Assembly (NCBI GenBank): GCA_043802345.1
Contig: JAZDLC010000488.1
Span: forward strand, 1-29,840
From: JAZDLC01 sp043802345
GTDB taxonomy: Bacteria > Planctomycetota > B15-G4 > JADJEK01
Reading direction: 5' to 3'
DNA length: 29,840 nucleotides
The notes under the pieces were generated by a model. The model worked only from the letters and a program-made list of their open reading frames with translations. It did no database searches and was not told the DNA's origin. The translations under genes and the position numbers were made by a program. Positions 7,866-16,731 of this stretch are shown here, piece after piece; position 1 is the stretch's first letter, and every line of letters begins with the position of its first letter.

Positions 7866-7878
7866 AAGACGTTTGCCT

Positions 7879-9573
7879 TCAGCGATCGAGCTGCGCTCGC
7901 AGCCGGGCGGCGTTGGTTTGGAAGTCGGGATCGTCCGGCCAGAGGGTGGCGCCTCTTTCCAGGAGTTCGAGGGCCTGGCGGGCCTGGCCCACCCGGTCGA
8001 GAGACAGGGCCAGGAGGGTGACCGTCAACTTACGTTCCGCCCCTTGTTGCACGCGAGGGGTCAGCAGATCGATCACTTCGGTGAACCTCTCTTGATCGAA
8101 CAGCAGGCGTCCGAGGACGTCAGCGGCGAGCCGGTTGTCCGGAGACGATTCCAGCAGCGTTCGGAGCTGCTGGATCGCCTCGCCGGTCTGGCCCTGGCCG
8201 GCGAGGACCGCTGCGTTGTAGAAGGTGCGCATCTCCTCGAGGTGGTCCGCGGGATTCGGCAGGCCTGCGACCTTCAGCGGATGGGGGACCGTGGACCTTG
8301 CATCCCCGCCGCCCACGTAGCCAAGCGCCATCAGGTCCTTGCCGAACTCCCCTTGCCCCGGTTGATCCGCGGGTTCGAGTGAAGGCAGGTCGGCCAGGCG
8401 TGAGATGCACGTCCTGAACTCCCGGGCCAGCGACTCGCGACCCGGCAGGACGTTGGTCGCCTGCGGCCAGTCATCCGCGAGGAACAACTCCGGGCGCGAG
8501 CCGTGGAGGTACGTCGCCCGGGCATCGGCCCAGCCGGAGAGCGGACTCCAGCCGTAGCTCAGGTACCCGGAGCACGACTCGAAGTAGACGCCCCGGTCAG
8601 CGGGGATCCGCGCCCGGAACAGGTTCATGCCGTCCACCGGTCCGGGCTCTCCCAGTCCCATGCCGCGGATGAAGGTCGGGAAGAGGTCGGCGACGCTCAC
8701 CTGTTCGTCGGAACGCTCCCCGGCCCGCGCGCCCCCTGGGTCGTGGAGCAGCAAGGGAACGCGGATGGTGGCATCATAGATGAACACCGAATGGGTCGGT
8801 TCGCCATGGCGGCCCAGTGACTCGCCGTGGTCGGCCACGACCGCCAGGAGAGCGTCTTCCAGCACCTTTTCCCGATCCAGGGCGAGAAGCAGCTCGCCGA
8901 TGGCCGCATCCGCCTGGGCCACCTCCGCCAGATAAGGAGCGATGGCCGGCGGCGCCGTCCCGGCGACCTGTTCGACGAACTCCGGGTCCGCCTCGTACGG
9001 TGCGTGGGGATCGAAGTAATGCACCCAGAGGAAGAACGGCCGATTGCGGTCCCGCTGCGCCAGCCAGGAAAGGGCGGCCCGCGTCACCGCGCCTGCCTTC
9101 CGCTCCAGCATGTGAATCTGATCGCGCGAGCTGGATCCCGCCGGGGCGTCGTACACGTCGAATCCCTGGTCCAGGCCGTACGGAGCCGAGAGCACCACCG
9201 CCGACACGAAGGCCGCGGTCTGGAACCCCTCCGCCCGCGCCCTCTCGGCCAGCGTCGTGGCGGACGGAGGCAGCGGCCGGTAGCCGTTGTCCCGCACCGA
9301 ATGGCGCAGGGGATAGAGACCGGTCATCATGGAGGCGTGCGAGGGCAGGGTCAGCGGCGCCGCGGCGCGGGCGTTCTCGTAGACGAGGCACCGCTCCGCC
9401 AATGCGTCCAGATGCGGCGTGATCCTCGGCTTCTCCCCGTACAGACCGAGGGCATTGCGGTTGGTCGTATCGACCGTGATCAGGATGCCCGAGTGGGTCG
9501 CTTCCGGTTTCCCGCCGCAAGCCGAGAGGAGCGGGGCAAGCAGCGCGAACAGGATGGCGTGCACAGGTCTCAT
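7879..9573 (-). CDS. Sulfatase/alkaline-phosphatase-superfamily lipoprotein with C-terminal TPR region
   Basis: The 564-residue protein begins with a lipoprotein signal (lipobox LSAC, lipidated C19). The superfamily core follows: metal-binding D35 in 'ILITVDTTNRNALGLYG', a nucleophile region 'TLPSHASMMTGLYP' at 75-88, 'HYFDPHAPY', and metal ligands D248-H249 in 'VVADHGESLG'. True sulfatases have C/S-x-P-S-R here. This protein has T75 and H79, so formylglycine cannot form and it is unlikely to be a classical sulfatase; a threonine-nucleophile phosphohydrolase or phosphotransferase is possible. After the linker motif 'LMALGYVGG', residues about 440-564 form TPR-like helices ('AGQGQTGEAIQQLRTLLESS', 'LGRLLFDQERFTEVIDLL'). 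It lies 24 bp downstream of a related gene, probably in one operon. Its substrate is unknown. Confidence 0.85.
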   Translation of the reverse strand: MRPVHAILFALLAPLLSACGGKPEATHSGILITVDTTNRNALGLYGEKPRITPHLDALAERCLVYENARAAAPLTLPSHASMMTGLYPLRHSVRDNGYRPLPPSATTLAERARAEGFQTAAFVSAVVLSAPYGLDQGFDVYDAPAGSSSRDQIHMLERKAGAVTRAALSWLAQRDRNRPFFLWVHYFDPHAPYEADPEFVEQVAGTAPPAIAPYLAEVAQADAAIGELLLALDREKVLEDALLAVVADHGESLGRHGEPTHSVFIYDATIRVPLLLHDPGGARAGERSDEQVSVADLFPTFIRGMGLGEPGPVDGMNLFRARIPADRGVYFESCSGYLSYGWSPLSGWADARATYLHGSRPELFLADDWPQATNVLPGRESLAREFRTCISRLADLPSLEPADQPGQGEFGKDLMALGYVGGGDARSTVPHPLKVAGLPNPADHLEEMRTFYNAAVLAGQGQTGEAIQQLRTLLESSPDNRLAADVLGRLLFDQERFTEVIDLLTPRVQQGAERKLTVTLLALSLDRVGQARQALELLERGATLWPDDPDFQTNAARLRAQLDR

Positions 9574-9597
9574 CGCGACCGGGATCCGGGATGCGGG

Positions 9598-11787
9598 TCA
9601 GTCGCCAAGGTAGCCCATCTCCCGCAGTTGCTCCAGCTTCTCGGCATCCAGCGCGGCCCGCTCCGTGCCGACCACCGGCTGGAGCAGCACCTCGAGCGTG
9701 GGGACGAACTGGTGGAACAGGCTTCTCGGCCAGGCCGCATCATCTTGCAGCAGGTTCTCCCGTTCGAGCGGGTCGAGTTCCAGGTCAAAGGCGTAGAGCA
9801 GTTCCTCCTTCCGGACCGCGTCCAGATTGTCGTACCCGATCACCTTTCTGGACCCCTGGATCAGGGCCAGAGTGGGCTTCCCGAGGTTCCGGCACTGGAA
9901 GACGTACGCCGGCCGGTCATTCTCCAGGGAAAGCAGCGGCTGTCCCGGCCAGCCCGGATCCGGCGCGAGGCCCGCCAGCCTGGCCACGGTGGGCGCCAGG
10001 TCGACCAGCCCGGCGGAGTGTTCCACCACCCCGGCTGTGATGTCCGCGCCGCTGATGAACAGCGGGATTCGCGCCAGCTCCTCCCAGACCGTTCCCGTGT
10101 GCAGGATGACATCATGCTCCGCGAACGCTTCCCCGTGGTCGCTGGTGAAAATCAGGTGTCCGCCTGCAAGCACGCCCCGGGCCAGCAGCTCACCGTGGAA
10201 CTCCCTGAACGCACGGTCCAGATCGATCACGCCGCCGAGATAGTGCCCCCTGAGCTTCCCGGCGACTTCCCGGACCGCCGGCCAGTCCCACTGATCCTGC
10301 GGGCCGGCGAGCAGACCGACCATTTGCCGGTCGAGATCCGCGAAGTTCCCCTGAATGGCGAGCTCCTTACCGCGGGACTCAACCGTCTCCCGGCTGACCA
10401 CGTACGGGATGTGCACCCGGTAGGTCTGCACGAAGAGGAAGATCGGGCGTCCGTCGTCCGCCTCCAGGAACTGCCGTGTCCGCCGGAGCGTGGTCCCGAA
10501 GCCCGGGCTCTGGTTGTCCCGGTCCATCTCATCGAACCACTCGAATCCCTGGTCCATGCCGAAGCGGTGCGAGACCATCACCGAATCGGTGATCGCGCCG
10601 GTCCGGTACCCCTCCCGGGAGAGGAGTTCGGCGACGGTATGCAGCTCCTCCGACATGGCCCAGCCCTTCCCATGAACCCCTGTCTGATGGGGGTACATTC
10701 CGGTGAACAGCGAAGCGTGCGCCGGCAGCGTGTGCGTGCTGACCGACCAGCTGCGGCGGAACAGCAGGCTCTCCCTGGCCAGTTGATCCAGATACGGCGT
10801 GAGCCCCGGCGTGCCTCCATACGCCTCCATGTTGTCGGCCCGGAAAGTGTCCGCCAGGAACACCACGATGTTCGGGCGGGTCTCGTTGGTCCGCCTCCGG
10901 GAAGATTCGCCAGGAACGATCGGCGTGATGATCGGCGCCAGGAACGAGCTGTAGGCCAACGCTCCCCGGACCTCGAAGCGAAGCTCGACCCTTCCTTGCC
11001 CCTCGAACCCCACGACGTGCCCAAAGGACCGGGTCTGCCCCGAGGCAACTTGCTCATGCTCGAACAGCAGCTTCCCATCGGCGTACACGAGAAAACGCAC
11101 CGCGTCGGAAGGGGCGCAGCCTCGCAGCAGCAACGGCTCGGAGCAGGTCTGGAAGCGGAGTGAGCACTTGCCCGGAATCTCCACCTCCCGGACCAGCGCC
11201 TCGCCGGGCCAGAGAGAGAACCCGTCGCCCGAGAATCGATTGCCGCCCACTCGGAAGTTCCCGTTCACGTTCCCGCGCCGTTCGGTGTGGATCTGGAGGC
11301 GGGCCTCCCCGGGAGGCGCGCCGTCCTTCTCCAGCACCAGCAGCACCGCCGAATCGGTAACCAGGAATGAACCGGGCTCGAGGGCGCTGGCTGTTCCGGA
11401 TCGCAACTCCCTTGAATAGGCGAACTCCCGGCCCGCCGCGGTCAATCTCTGTCCCGGCTCTTCCGCCGACGGCTGGCCGCTGCCCCGGATCGACACCGGC
11501 GCGGACCAGATCGTCACGTCCGGATCGGGGGAACTGCCTGGCCTCCAGTCCTCTGGAAGAAGCGTCGTCTCCACCCAGGGCCGTCCGTCAATCTCGGTCC
11601 GCAAGAACCGGCGCCCGCCCGATGAGGTGAACTCGACGACCCGCCGGCTCTCGTCCCTCACGGCGCCGCCGGTGTCCTTGGCCAGGAGAATCGGCTCCAA
11701 TGCGGGTTTCTCACCGCATCCCGGCGCGAACTGAAGAACAGCCAGTCCGAGCAAGGTCGGCCGGCAGAGGCGAAGAACTGCACGCAT
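9598..11787 (-). CDS. Sulfatase/alkaline-phosphatase-superfamily lipoprotein with long N-terminal extension
   Basis: I place the start at 11787 because the protein then opens with a lipoprotein-like signal (MRAVLRLCRPTLLGLAVLQF, then APGC); an in-frame ATG at 11862 adds 25 unconvincing residues. The result is 729 residues. Residues about 25-300 are a beta-rich region I do not recognise ('GNVNGNFRVGGNRFSGDGFSLWPGE'). The catalytic core follows: D313 ('VVFLADTFRADNMEAYGG'), the nucleophile segment 'THTLPAHASLFTGMYP' with T353, and D550-H551 ('TSDHGEAFAEHD'). As in its neighbour, threonine replaces the sulfatase Cys/Ser. It ends in 'LEQLREMGYLGD', resembling the linker that precedes TPR repeats in the neighbouring protein. 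It is first of the two-gene unit and divergent from the glycosylase gene. Confidence 0.83.
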   Translation of the reverse strand: MRAVLRLCRPTLLGLAVLQFAPGCGEKPALEPILLAKDTGGAVRDESRRVVEFTSSGGRRFLRTEIDGRPWVETTLLPEDWRPGSSPDPDVTIWSAPVSIRGSGQPSAEEPGQRLTAAGREFAYSRELRSGTASALEPGSFLVTDSAVLLVLEKDGAPPGEARLQIHTERRGNVNGNFRVGGNRFSGDGFSLWPGEALVREVEIPGKCSLRFQTCSEPLLLRGCAPSDAVRFLVYADGKLLFEHEQVASGQTRSFGHVVGFEGQGRVELRFEVRGALAYSSFLAPIITPIVPGESSRRRTNETRPNIVVFLADTFRADNMEAYGGTPGLTPYLDQLARESLLFRRSWSVSTHTLPAHASLFTGMYPHQTGVHGKGWAMSEELHTVAELLSREGYRTGAITDSVMVSHRFGMDQGFEWFDEMDRDNQSPGFGTTLRRTRQFLEADDGRPIFLFVQTYRVHIPYVVSRETVESRGKELAIQGNFADLDRQMVGLLAGPQDQWDWPAVREVAGKLRGHYLGGVIDLDRAFREFHGELLARGVLAGGHLIFTSDHGEAFAEHDVILHTGTVWEELARIPLFISGADITAGVVEHSAGLVDLAPTVARLAGLAPDPGWPGQPLLSLENDRPAYVFQCRNLGKPTLALIQGSRKVIGYDNLDAVRKEELLYAFDLELDPLERENLLQDDAAWPRSLFHQFVPTLEVLLQPVVGTERAALDAEKLEQLREMGYLGD

Positions 11788-11908
11788 GGACCCGAATGGT
11801 ACGTGTCGTGGCGGAGGAAACCAACTGAACCGGATCGATTCCGACCCCGACTTCTTCAGCAAACCGATCAGCTTCTTCGCCGGGCGCTTCGATCCCTACA
11901 CTTCAGGC

Positions 11909-12628
11909 ATGACGCTCATCTCCATCTCCAGGCGGCTCGCGCGGGAGGCGGACAGGCTGCGCTTCCTGCCGCCGGTCACCCACATCTACAACCCGCTGGT
12001 CTATGCCCAGGGACCCGCCGAGGAGTACCTGCGCCGCCACGCCAGACCCTCGCCCGAGGGTCTGCTGCTCGGGATGAACCCGGGGCCGTTCGGCATGGCG
12101 CAGACCGGCATTCCTTTCGGCGAGGTCGGTTTCGTCAGGGACTGGATGCGGCTGAAAGGCCGGATCGGGCGTCCCGACCCCGAGCATCCGAAGCGGCCGG
12201 TGCTCGGGTTCGACTGCCCGCGCAGCGAGGTCAGCGGCCGCCGCCTCTACGGCTGGGCCCGGGAACGGTTCGGCACGCCCGAGGCCTTCTTCGCCCGGTT
12301 CTTCGTCTGGAACTACTGCCCGCTCGTCTTCCTGGAGGCAGGGGGCAAGAACCGCACTCCGGACAAGCTGCCCGCGGCGGAACGGAGCGCTCTGTTCGCG
12401 CTCTGCGACCGCGCGCTGGTGGAGGTGGTGGAACTGCTCCGTCCGCAGCGGGTCATCGGCATCGGCCGCTTCGCCACCGACAGGGCGCGCGCCGCTCTCC
12501 GATCGCGTCAGGGCGAGGTAGCCACCATCTTGCACCCGTCTCCCGCCAGCCCCCTGGCCAACCGGGGCTGGGCCCGCCAGGTGGAGGAGCAACTCGCCGG
12601 TCTGGGAATCGACCTGTCTCGCGAATGA
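11909..12628 (+). CDS. SMUG-type uracil-DNA glycosylase
   Basis: The 239-residue cytoplasmic enzyme excises uracil from DNA in base-excision repair. It carries both family signatures: 'GMNPGPFGMAQTGIPFGEV' at 55-73, where N57 corresponds to the catalytic asparagine of the SMUG1 family, and 'HPSPASPLANRGW' with H209 as the second active-site residue. 'VWNYCPLVFLE' is also typical of the family. I use the ATG at 11909, which begins MTLISISRRLAREADRL; an upstream in-frame ATG at 11786 would add 41 residues of unlikely composition. It is divergent from the sulfatase-like operon and 83 bp before cysS, possibly sharing a transcript with it. SMUG-type enzymes are less common in bacteria than Ung. 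Confidence 0.93.
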   Translation: MTLISISRRLAREADRLRFLPPVTHIYNPLVYAQGPAEEYLRRHARPSPEGLLLGMNPGPFGMAQTGIPFGEVGFVRDWMRLKGRIGRPDPEHPKRPVLGFDCPRSEVSGRRLYGWARERFGTPEAFFARFFVWNYCPLVFLEAGGKNRTPDKLPAAERSALFALCDRALVEVVELLRPQRVIGIGRFATDRARAALRSRQGEVATILHPSPASPLANRGWARQVEEQLAGLGIDLSRE

Positions 12629-12711
12629 CCGCCTGATTCGGGAGAAGACCGTCCTTGTTCCCTGGGCCGGCACGTCCTACAAGGGCTTGACCAAACCTGG
12701 AGGTCGGCCCC

Positions 12712-14250
12712 ATGCCCCTGTCGGTCTACAACACGCGCACTCGCACCAAGGAACTGTTCCGCCCGGCTCACGCCAGGGTCGTGCGGATCTACACGTGCGG
12801 ACTCACCGTGTACGATCCGATGCACATCGGGCATGCGCGCACCTATTGCTTCTGGGATACCTTCCGCCGCTACCTGGAGTACCGCGGCTTCCATGTGGTC
12901 AGCGTCATCAACTACACCGATATCGACGACCGGATCATGGAACGGTCTGACAAGAGCCGCGGCTGCATGGACGTGGCCGAGGCGGTGATCGCCCGCTTCC
13001 GGGAGGACTGCCGGGCTCTCCATCTCAAGGACTACGCGGCCTACACCCGCGCGACCGACTTCGTGGCGGACCAGATCGAGATGGTGCGGAAGCTGATCGA
13101 GAAGGGGCACGCCTACGTGGTGAACGGCGAGGTCTTCTACGACGTGACCAGTTTCGAGCATTACGGAGAGCTTTCCAGAAACAAGCTCGACGAACAGGAA
13201 GTGGGGGCGAGCGGCCGCGTGGGCGAGGATGTCTCGCGCAAGCGGCATCCGGCGGACTTCACCCTCTGGAAACCGTCGGAAGAGGGTCAGCCGAGCTGGC
13301 CCACCGGGCACGCGGCCTGGCCCTCGGGGAGGCCCGGCTGGCACATCGAGTGCTCGGCGATGAGCGGCGCCCTCCTGGGCGACCACTTCGACGTGCATGG
13401 CGGCGCGGTGGACAACCTCTTTCCGCATCACGAGAACGAGGTCGCCCAGAGCGAGGTGTTGTTCGGCCGGCCGTGGGTCACCTACTGGCTGCACCCGGAG
13501 CATCTCGACCTCCGCGGCGAGAAGATGAGCAAGAGCCTGGGGAATGTGGTGGGGGTGCCGGAGCTGCTCGCAGCGAACGAGTACGACGAGATCCGCTGGT
13601 TCTTCGCGGCTCATCACTATCGCAGCAAGCTGCCGTATTCCAAGGAGCTGCTGGAGCAGTCCGTGGCTGGATACCGGCGGATCGCCCGGCTCTTCTCGGT
13701 CCTGGAGGAGCGGCTCGACGGTTTCGACGTGGCCGCGGCCGCGGTTCCTTCCGAGTATGCGAGCCTGAGGAGCGAGGAGACCGCGATCCCCCGCTTTCGC
13801 GCGCGGTACGAACAGGGAAGCTACCAGGAGCAGACGGCCCGCTTCCTGGAAGGGTTCGTTGCCGCCATGGACGACGATCTGAACGGCCCGAAGGCCGTGG
13901 CGGCCCTGTTCGACTATGTCAACGGGCTGTACGCCGCGGGCATCGAACACTCGGAAGACCTGCCCGGCCTGCTCGCGGTCTATCGCGCCCTGGCCAGGCA
14001 CCTGAGCGTCTTCGGCATCGAACGGGCCAGGCCGGCGCTGTACCCCGAGCTGTGCGCGGAGTATGCGCAACCGCCCGCGCTGGGAGCCTCCGGACGGGGC
14101 GGCGATCAGGTCGTCGACCGGCTGCTGGAGATGCGTCAGGAGGCGAGGGAGCGGAAGGACTTCGCCCAATCCGATACCATCCGTGACCTCATGAAGGAGG
14201 CGGGGGTGGAGGTGGAGGACACCCCGGAAGGCTCTCGCTGGAGCGTCTGA
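12712..14250 (+). CDS. cysS: Cysteinyl-tRNA synthetase
   Basis: This 512-residue class I aminoacyl-tRNA synthetase charges tRNA-Cys. Visible signatures are 'YTCGLTVYDPMHIGHART' (zinc-binding C29 and the HIGH motif 38-41), 'WHIECSAM' with zinc ligand C214, 'HHENE' at 239-243 with zinc/substrate ligands, and 'GEKMSKSLGN' with KMSKS at 271-275. The C-terminal DALR-like helical domain ('MDDDLNGPKAVAALFDYVN') and the 'RKDFAQSDTIRDLMKEAGVEVEDT' tail are standard. It is slightly longer than the usual ~460 residues. GGAGG occurs about nine bases before the ATG. Its last 62 bp overlap the 3' end of the convergent MFS gene. Confidence 0.98.
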   Translation: MPLSVYNTRTRTKELFRPAHARVVRIYTCGLTVYDPMHIGHARTYCFWDTFRRYLEYRGFHVVSVINYTDIDDRIMERSDKSRGCMDVAEAVIARFREDCRALHLKDYAAYTRATDFVADQIEMVRKLIEKGHAYVVNGEVFYDVTSFEHYGELSRNKLDEQEVGASGRVGEDVSRKRHPADFTLWKPSEEGQPSWPTGHAAWPSGRPGWHIECSAMSGALLGDHFDVHGGAVDNLFPHHENEVAQSEVLFGRPWVTYWLHPEHLDLRGEKMSKSLGNVVGVPELLAANEYDEIRWFFAAHHYRSKLPYSKELLEQSVAGYRRIARLFSVLEERLDGFDVAAAAVPSEYASLRSEETAIPRFRARYEQGSYQEQTARFLEGFVAAMDDDLNGPKAVAALFDYVNGLYAAGIEHSEDLPGLLAVYRALARHLSVFGIERARPALYPELCAEYAQPPALGASGRGGDQVVDRLLEMRQEARERKDFAQSDTIRDLMKEAGVEVEDTPEGSRWSV

Positions 14251-15430
14251 CCGGCTGGCCGGGCAACCACCAGATCACGATCGCGGAGAGGACCGCCGTG
14301 GCGGCGCCCACATGCAGGGCAACGGCGAAGGTTCCGGTCAGGCGGAACAGCAGGCCCATCATCGGCTGGGTGAAGAGCTGCACCCCGCGGGAAAGGTTGT
14401 AGAAGCTGGAAGCGGCCGTGGCCCGGACGTCAGCCCGGTAGTGCTGCGCGAATAGCACCCCGAAGCAGGACCACGTGCCCGCCCCCAGGCCGACGGCGGC
14501 CATGGCGAACCCGAACAGGACGAGGTTGCTGGAGAGAGAGTCGTAGTTCTTGGCGACCAGCAGCAGGCCGGCGCAGAAGATCAGGCAGTAGCCGGTGAAG
14601 ACCCGCCGGCGGCCGAAGCGGTCGGCCAGGAAGCCGAAGGAGATGTCGGCGACCACATGCACGGAGTTGACGCCGATCTGGAACCAGCCGACGAAGCTCC
14701 AGCTCGCCCCGGCGTCCTTCAAGAGCAGGGAGGGGAGCCAGGCGTAGGTGCACCAGAAGCCGGTCATGTGCAGGGAGAGCAGGAGCAGCAGGGCGGCGCT
14801 GGTCTTCAGGTAGGGGGGGCGCGCCAGGTCGAGCAGTGCGCCGCTCTTCTTGCCGGGCGCCCGATCCTCGCCGGGCAGGGCCCAGCGGGCGAACACCACC
14901 AGGACGGCCGGCACGGCGGAGTAGAGGAAGCAGTCCCGCCAGCCGATCTCGGGCCCGATGAAGCATGCCACCGCGGCGGCCAGCGCCATGGCGATCGGGC
15001 TGCCCGCCTGCAGGATGCCGGCCGCCCGGGCCCGCTGCCTGTCCGGGAACGCCTCGGCCACGGTGGCGTGGCCCACGCCCCACTCGCCGCCCACACCGAC
15101 GCCGGTGACGAGGCGCGCGGCCATCAGGGAGAAGAAGCCGTCCGCGAAGGCGGTCAGGAGCATGCCGAGAGAGAACACCAGGATGCTGATCTGCAGCGAG
15201 AACCGGCGCCCGATGCGATCGGCGATCCGGCCGAACAGGATGCCTCCCACCGCGGTCGCCCCCAGGGTCGCCCCCAGGATCCAGGCAATCTCCAGGTCGG
15301 AAAGCCCGAGTTCGTCAGCGATCGAGATCTTCAAGAAATTGAAGAGGATCAGATCGTAGAAGTCGAAGACCCAACCGAGCCAGCAGAAGAGGAGTACCTT
15401 TCCCCGCCCGGCCGCGAAGAACTCACGCAT
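14189..15430 (-). CDS. MFS transporter (sugar/acid-type metabolite:H+ symporter-like)
   Basis: The 413-residue protein has about twelve hydrophobic segments and the MFS loop motifs: 'GRIADRIGRRFSLQ' between TM2 and TM3 and its pseudo-repeat 'GFLADRFGRRRVFTG' between TM8 and TM9. 'RLVTGVGVGGEWGVGHATVAE' in TM4/5 is characteristic of the aromatic-acid/sialate/lactate symporter branch, so a small organic acid or sugar acid is a likely substrate; the exact one is unknown. The last ~20 residues, ending in eight consecutive prolines, are encoded antisense to the cysS 3' end. This tail is probably a by-product of the 62-bp convergent overlap rather than a functional domain. Confidence 0.9.
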   Translation of the reverse strand: MREFFAAGRGKVLLFCWLGWVFDFYDLILFNFLKISIADELGLSDLEIAWILGATLGATAVGGILFGRIADRIGRRFSLQISILVFSLGMLLTAFADGFFSLMAARLVTGVGVGGEWGVGHATVAEAFPDRQRARAAGILQAGSPIAMALAAAVACFIGPEIGWRDCFLYSAVPAVLVVFARWALPGEDRAPGKKSGALLDLARPPYLKTSAALLLLLSLHMTGFWCTYAWLPSLLLKDAGASWSFVGWFQIGVNSVHVVADISFGFLADRFGRRRVFTGYCLIFCAGLLLVAKNYDSLSSNLVLFGFAMAAVGLGAGTWSCFGVLFAQHYRADVRATAASSFYNLSRGVQLFTQPMMGLLFRLTGTFAVALHVGAATAVLSAIVIWWLPGQPVRRSSESLPGCPPPPPPPPS

Positions 15431-15564
15431 GACGATTCAGCATACCCTTCTTCTCCGTTTCGGCGAGATTCATCGTCAGGCCCATCCTCGAACTGGCAGC
15501 TCCACGCATCGGGTGATGAGGGCGGCCTGGCTCTGCCGGTACAGTACCGACCGGCGTCATGGCA

Positions 15565-16536
15565 TCAACCTGTCAGGTGGAAGTCCACGATGACCGGATA
15601 GTGATCCGACCCGACGTCCGGACCGATGATCCTCTTTTCGATCTCGATCCCTTCCGAGTGCAGGCAATGGTCGATCGGGATCAGGAGCGGCGGGACGTTC
15701 ACCGGCCACGTCGGCTGCACGCCGAACCCCCTGGACGAGTCGAACAGTCGGGCCTCCTTCAGCAGCTTCCTGTACGGGTACGACCATGAAGTGACGTTCA
15801 GGTCTCCGAGCAGGAGCACCGGGCGCATCTCCTGCCCGAGGAACCCGGGAATCTGGGCGAGCTGACCGTCTCTCCAGGCGGTGTATTCCGCGCTGGCTGG
15901 AGGCGGCGGATGGGTGCCCAGGAAGAGGAAGCTGTGATCCGACAACTCGAACCTGGCCAGAATCGACGGCACTGCCGCGTCGCCGATTTCCACGATTGCG
16001 GCGCTCGCCAGCGGCAGCCGGCTGAACAGCCCGATGCCGAAGTTGTCCATGCGCGGTTTCACGATGCGGTGCGGGTGGGATGTCGCCAGCTTCTCGAGTC
16101 TTCTCACCCACACGTGATCGATTTCCTCCAGCAGGACGAAATCCGGATCGAACTCATCGATCAGGGCGAGCACGCGGTCCGCGTCACCGCGTTCCGAATT
16201 GACGTTGACCAGCATTGCCCGCAGCGTTGCCGACCTCCCCGCTGTCTCCGGAACCGGTGGTGGGAGGCAGAAAGGAGCGACCATCGCGAGATTCGCGAGC
16301 GCAAAGACCAGGGCCGTCAGCGACGCCTTCGGCCGCCGCGCCACCGCCAGGAGGATGCCGACGGCAAGCAGCACGACCAGGTACTGAACGCGGAAGCAGG
16401 AGGCCAGGTCGATCGGCCACCAGAGGAATCCGAGAAAGCCGAGGGCGGTTCCCAGGCAGGCAAGCAACCCCACTGCCTCGGCCAGCCGGACGAAGTAGGC
16501 CTTGACGGCCGCAGCCAGATAGATCGTCGATGCCAC
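15565..16536 (-). CDS. Membrane-anchored endonuclease/exonuclease/phosphatase-family protein
   Basis: I take the GTG at 16536 as start, giving 323 residues that begin with hydrophobic segments (about residues 5-85: 'LLACLGTALGFLGFLWW', 'YLVVLLAVGILLAVA', 'LTALVFALANLAMVA'). The frame stays open to a TTG at 16593, but a promoter-like sequence overlaps that extension. The remaining ~230 residues form an EEP-fold hydrolase: 'MLVNVNSERGD', 'DPDFVLLEEID' (metal-binding Glu), 'LFLGTHPPPP' (His), 'LLLGDLNVTSWS' (D-x-N), 'PIDHCLHS' and 'VGSDHYPVIVDF' (catalytic SDH). The fold hydrolyses phosphodiester or phosphomonoester bonds in nucleic acids, lipids or inositol phosphates. N-terminal membrane anchoring suggests a catalytic domain outside the cytoplasm. 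The substrate is unknown. Confidence 0.85.
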   Translation of the reverse strand: MASTIYLAAAVKAYFVRLAEAVGLLACLGTALGFLGFLWWPIDLASCFRVQYLVVLLAVGILLAVARRPKASLTALVFALANLAMVAPFCLPPPVPETAGRSATLRAMLVNVNSERGDADRVLALIDEFDPDFVLLEEIDHVWVRRLEKLATSHPHRIVKPRMDNFGIGLFSRLPLASAAIVEIGDAAVPSILARFELSDHSFLFLGTHPPPPASAEYTAWRDGQLAQIPGFLGQEMRPVLLLGDLNVTSWSYPYRKLLKEARLFDSSRGFGVQPTWPVNVPPLLIPIDHCLHSEGIEIEKRIIGPDVGSDHYPVIVDFHLTG

Positions 16537-16583
16537 GCGCCGCTCTCTTACGCCCCCTGAACATCCACACCCGGTGAAGCGAT

Positions 16584-16612
16584 CTATCACCAAACGTGAT
16601 TGTTCGGGTCAA
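16584..16612 (-). promoter_or_regulatory. Possible sigma-70-type promoter for the EEP-family gene
   Basis: On the minus strand TTGACC (16612-16607), a 17-bp spacer and TGATAG (16589-16584) resemble a -35/-10 pair. Transcription would begin near 16577, downstream of the alternative TTG/GTG starts at 16593 and 16590. This supports the GTG at 16536 as the true start. The identification rests on sequence resemblance only. Confidence 0.35.
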
Positions 16613-16731
16613 CGCGTGATGTCGCCAGTGAATTCGTACCGGTAGCGGCGGAGTTCCGGTAGTACCAGGCCCTCCCGGTCCAGGTTGGAAAGCGCTGCCG
16701 CGGCACAGTTGCACACATCCTCAGCATCGGC

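Noticed and set aside
8827..11163. Plus-strand open frame of 778 codons opposite the sulfatase-fold genes
   Set aside because: It is arginine/proline/glutamine-rich with no domain pattern and lies antisense to two clearly recognisable genes; long antisense frames are common in GC-rich DNA.
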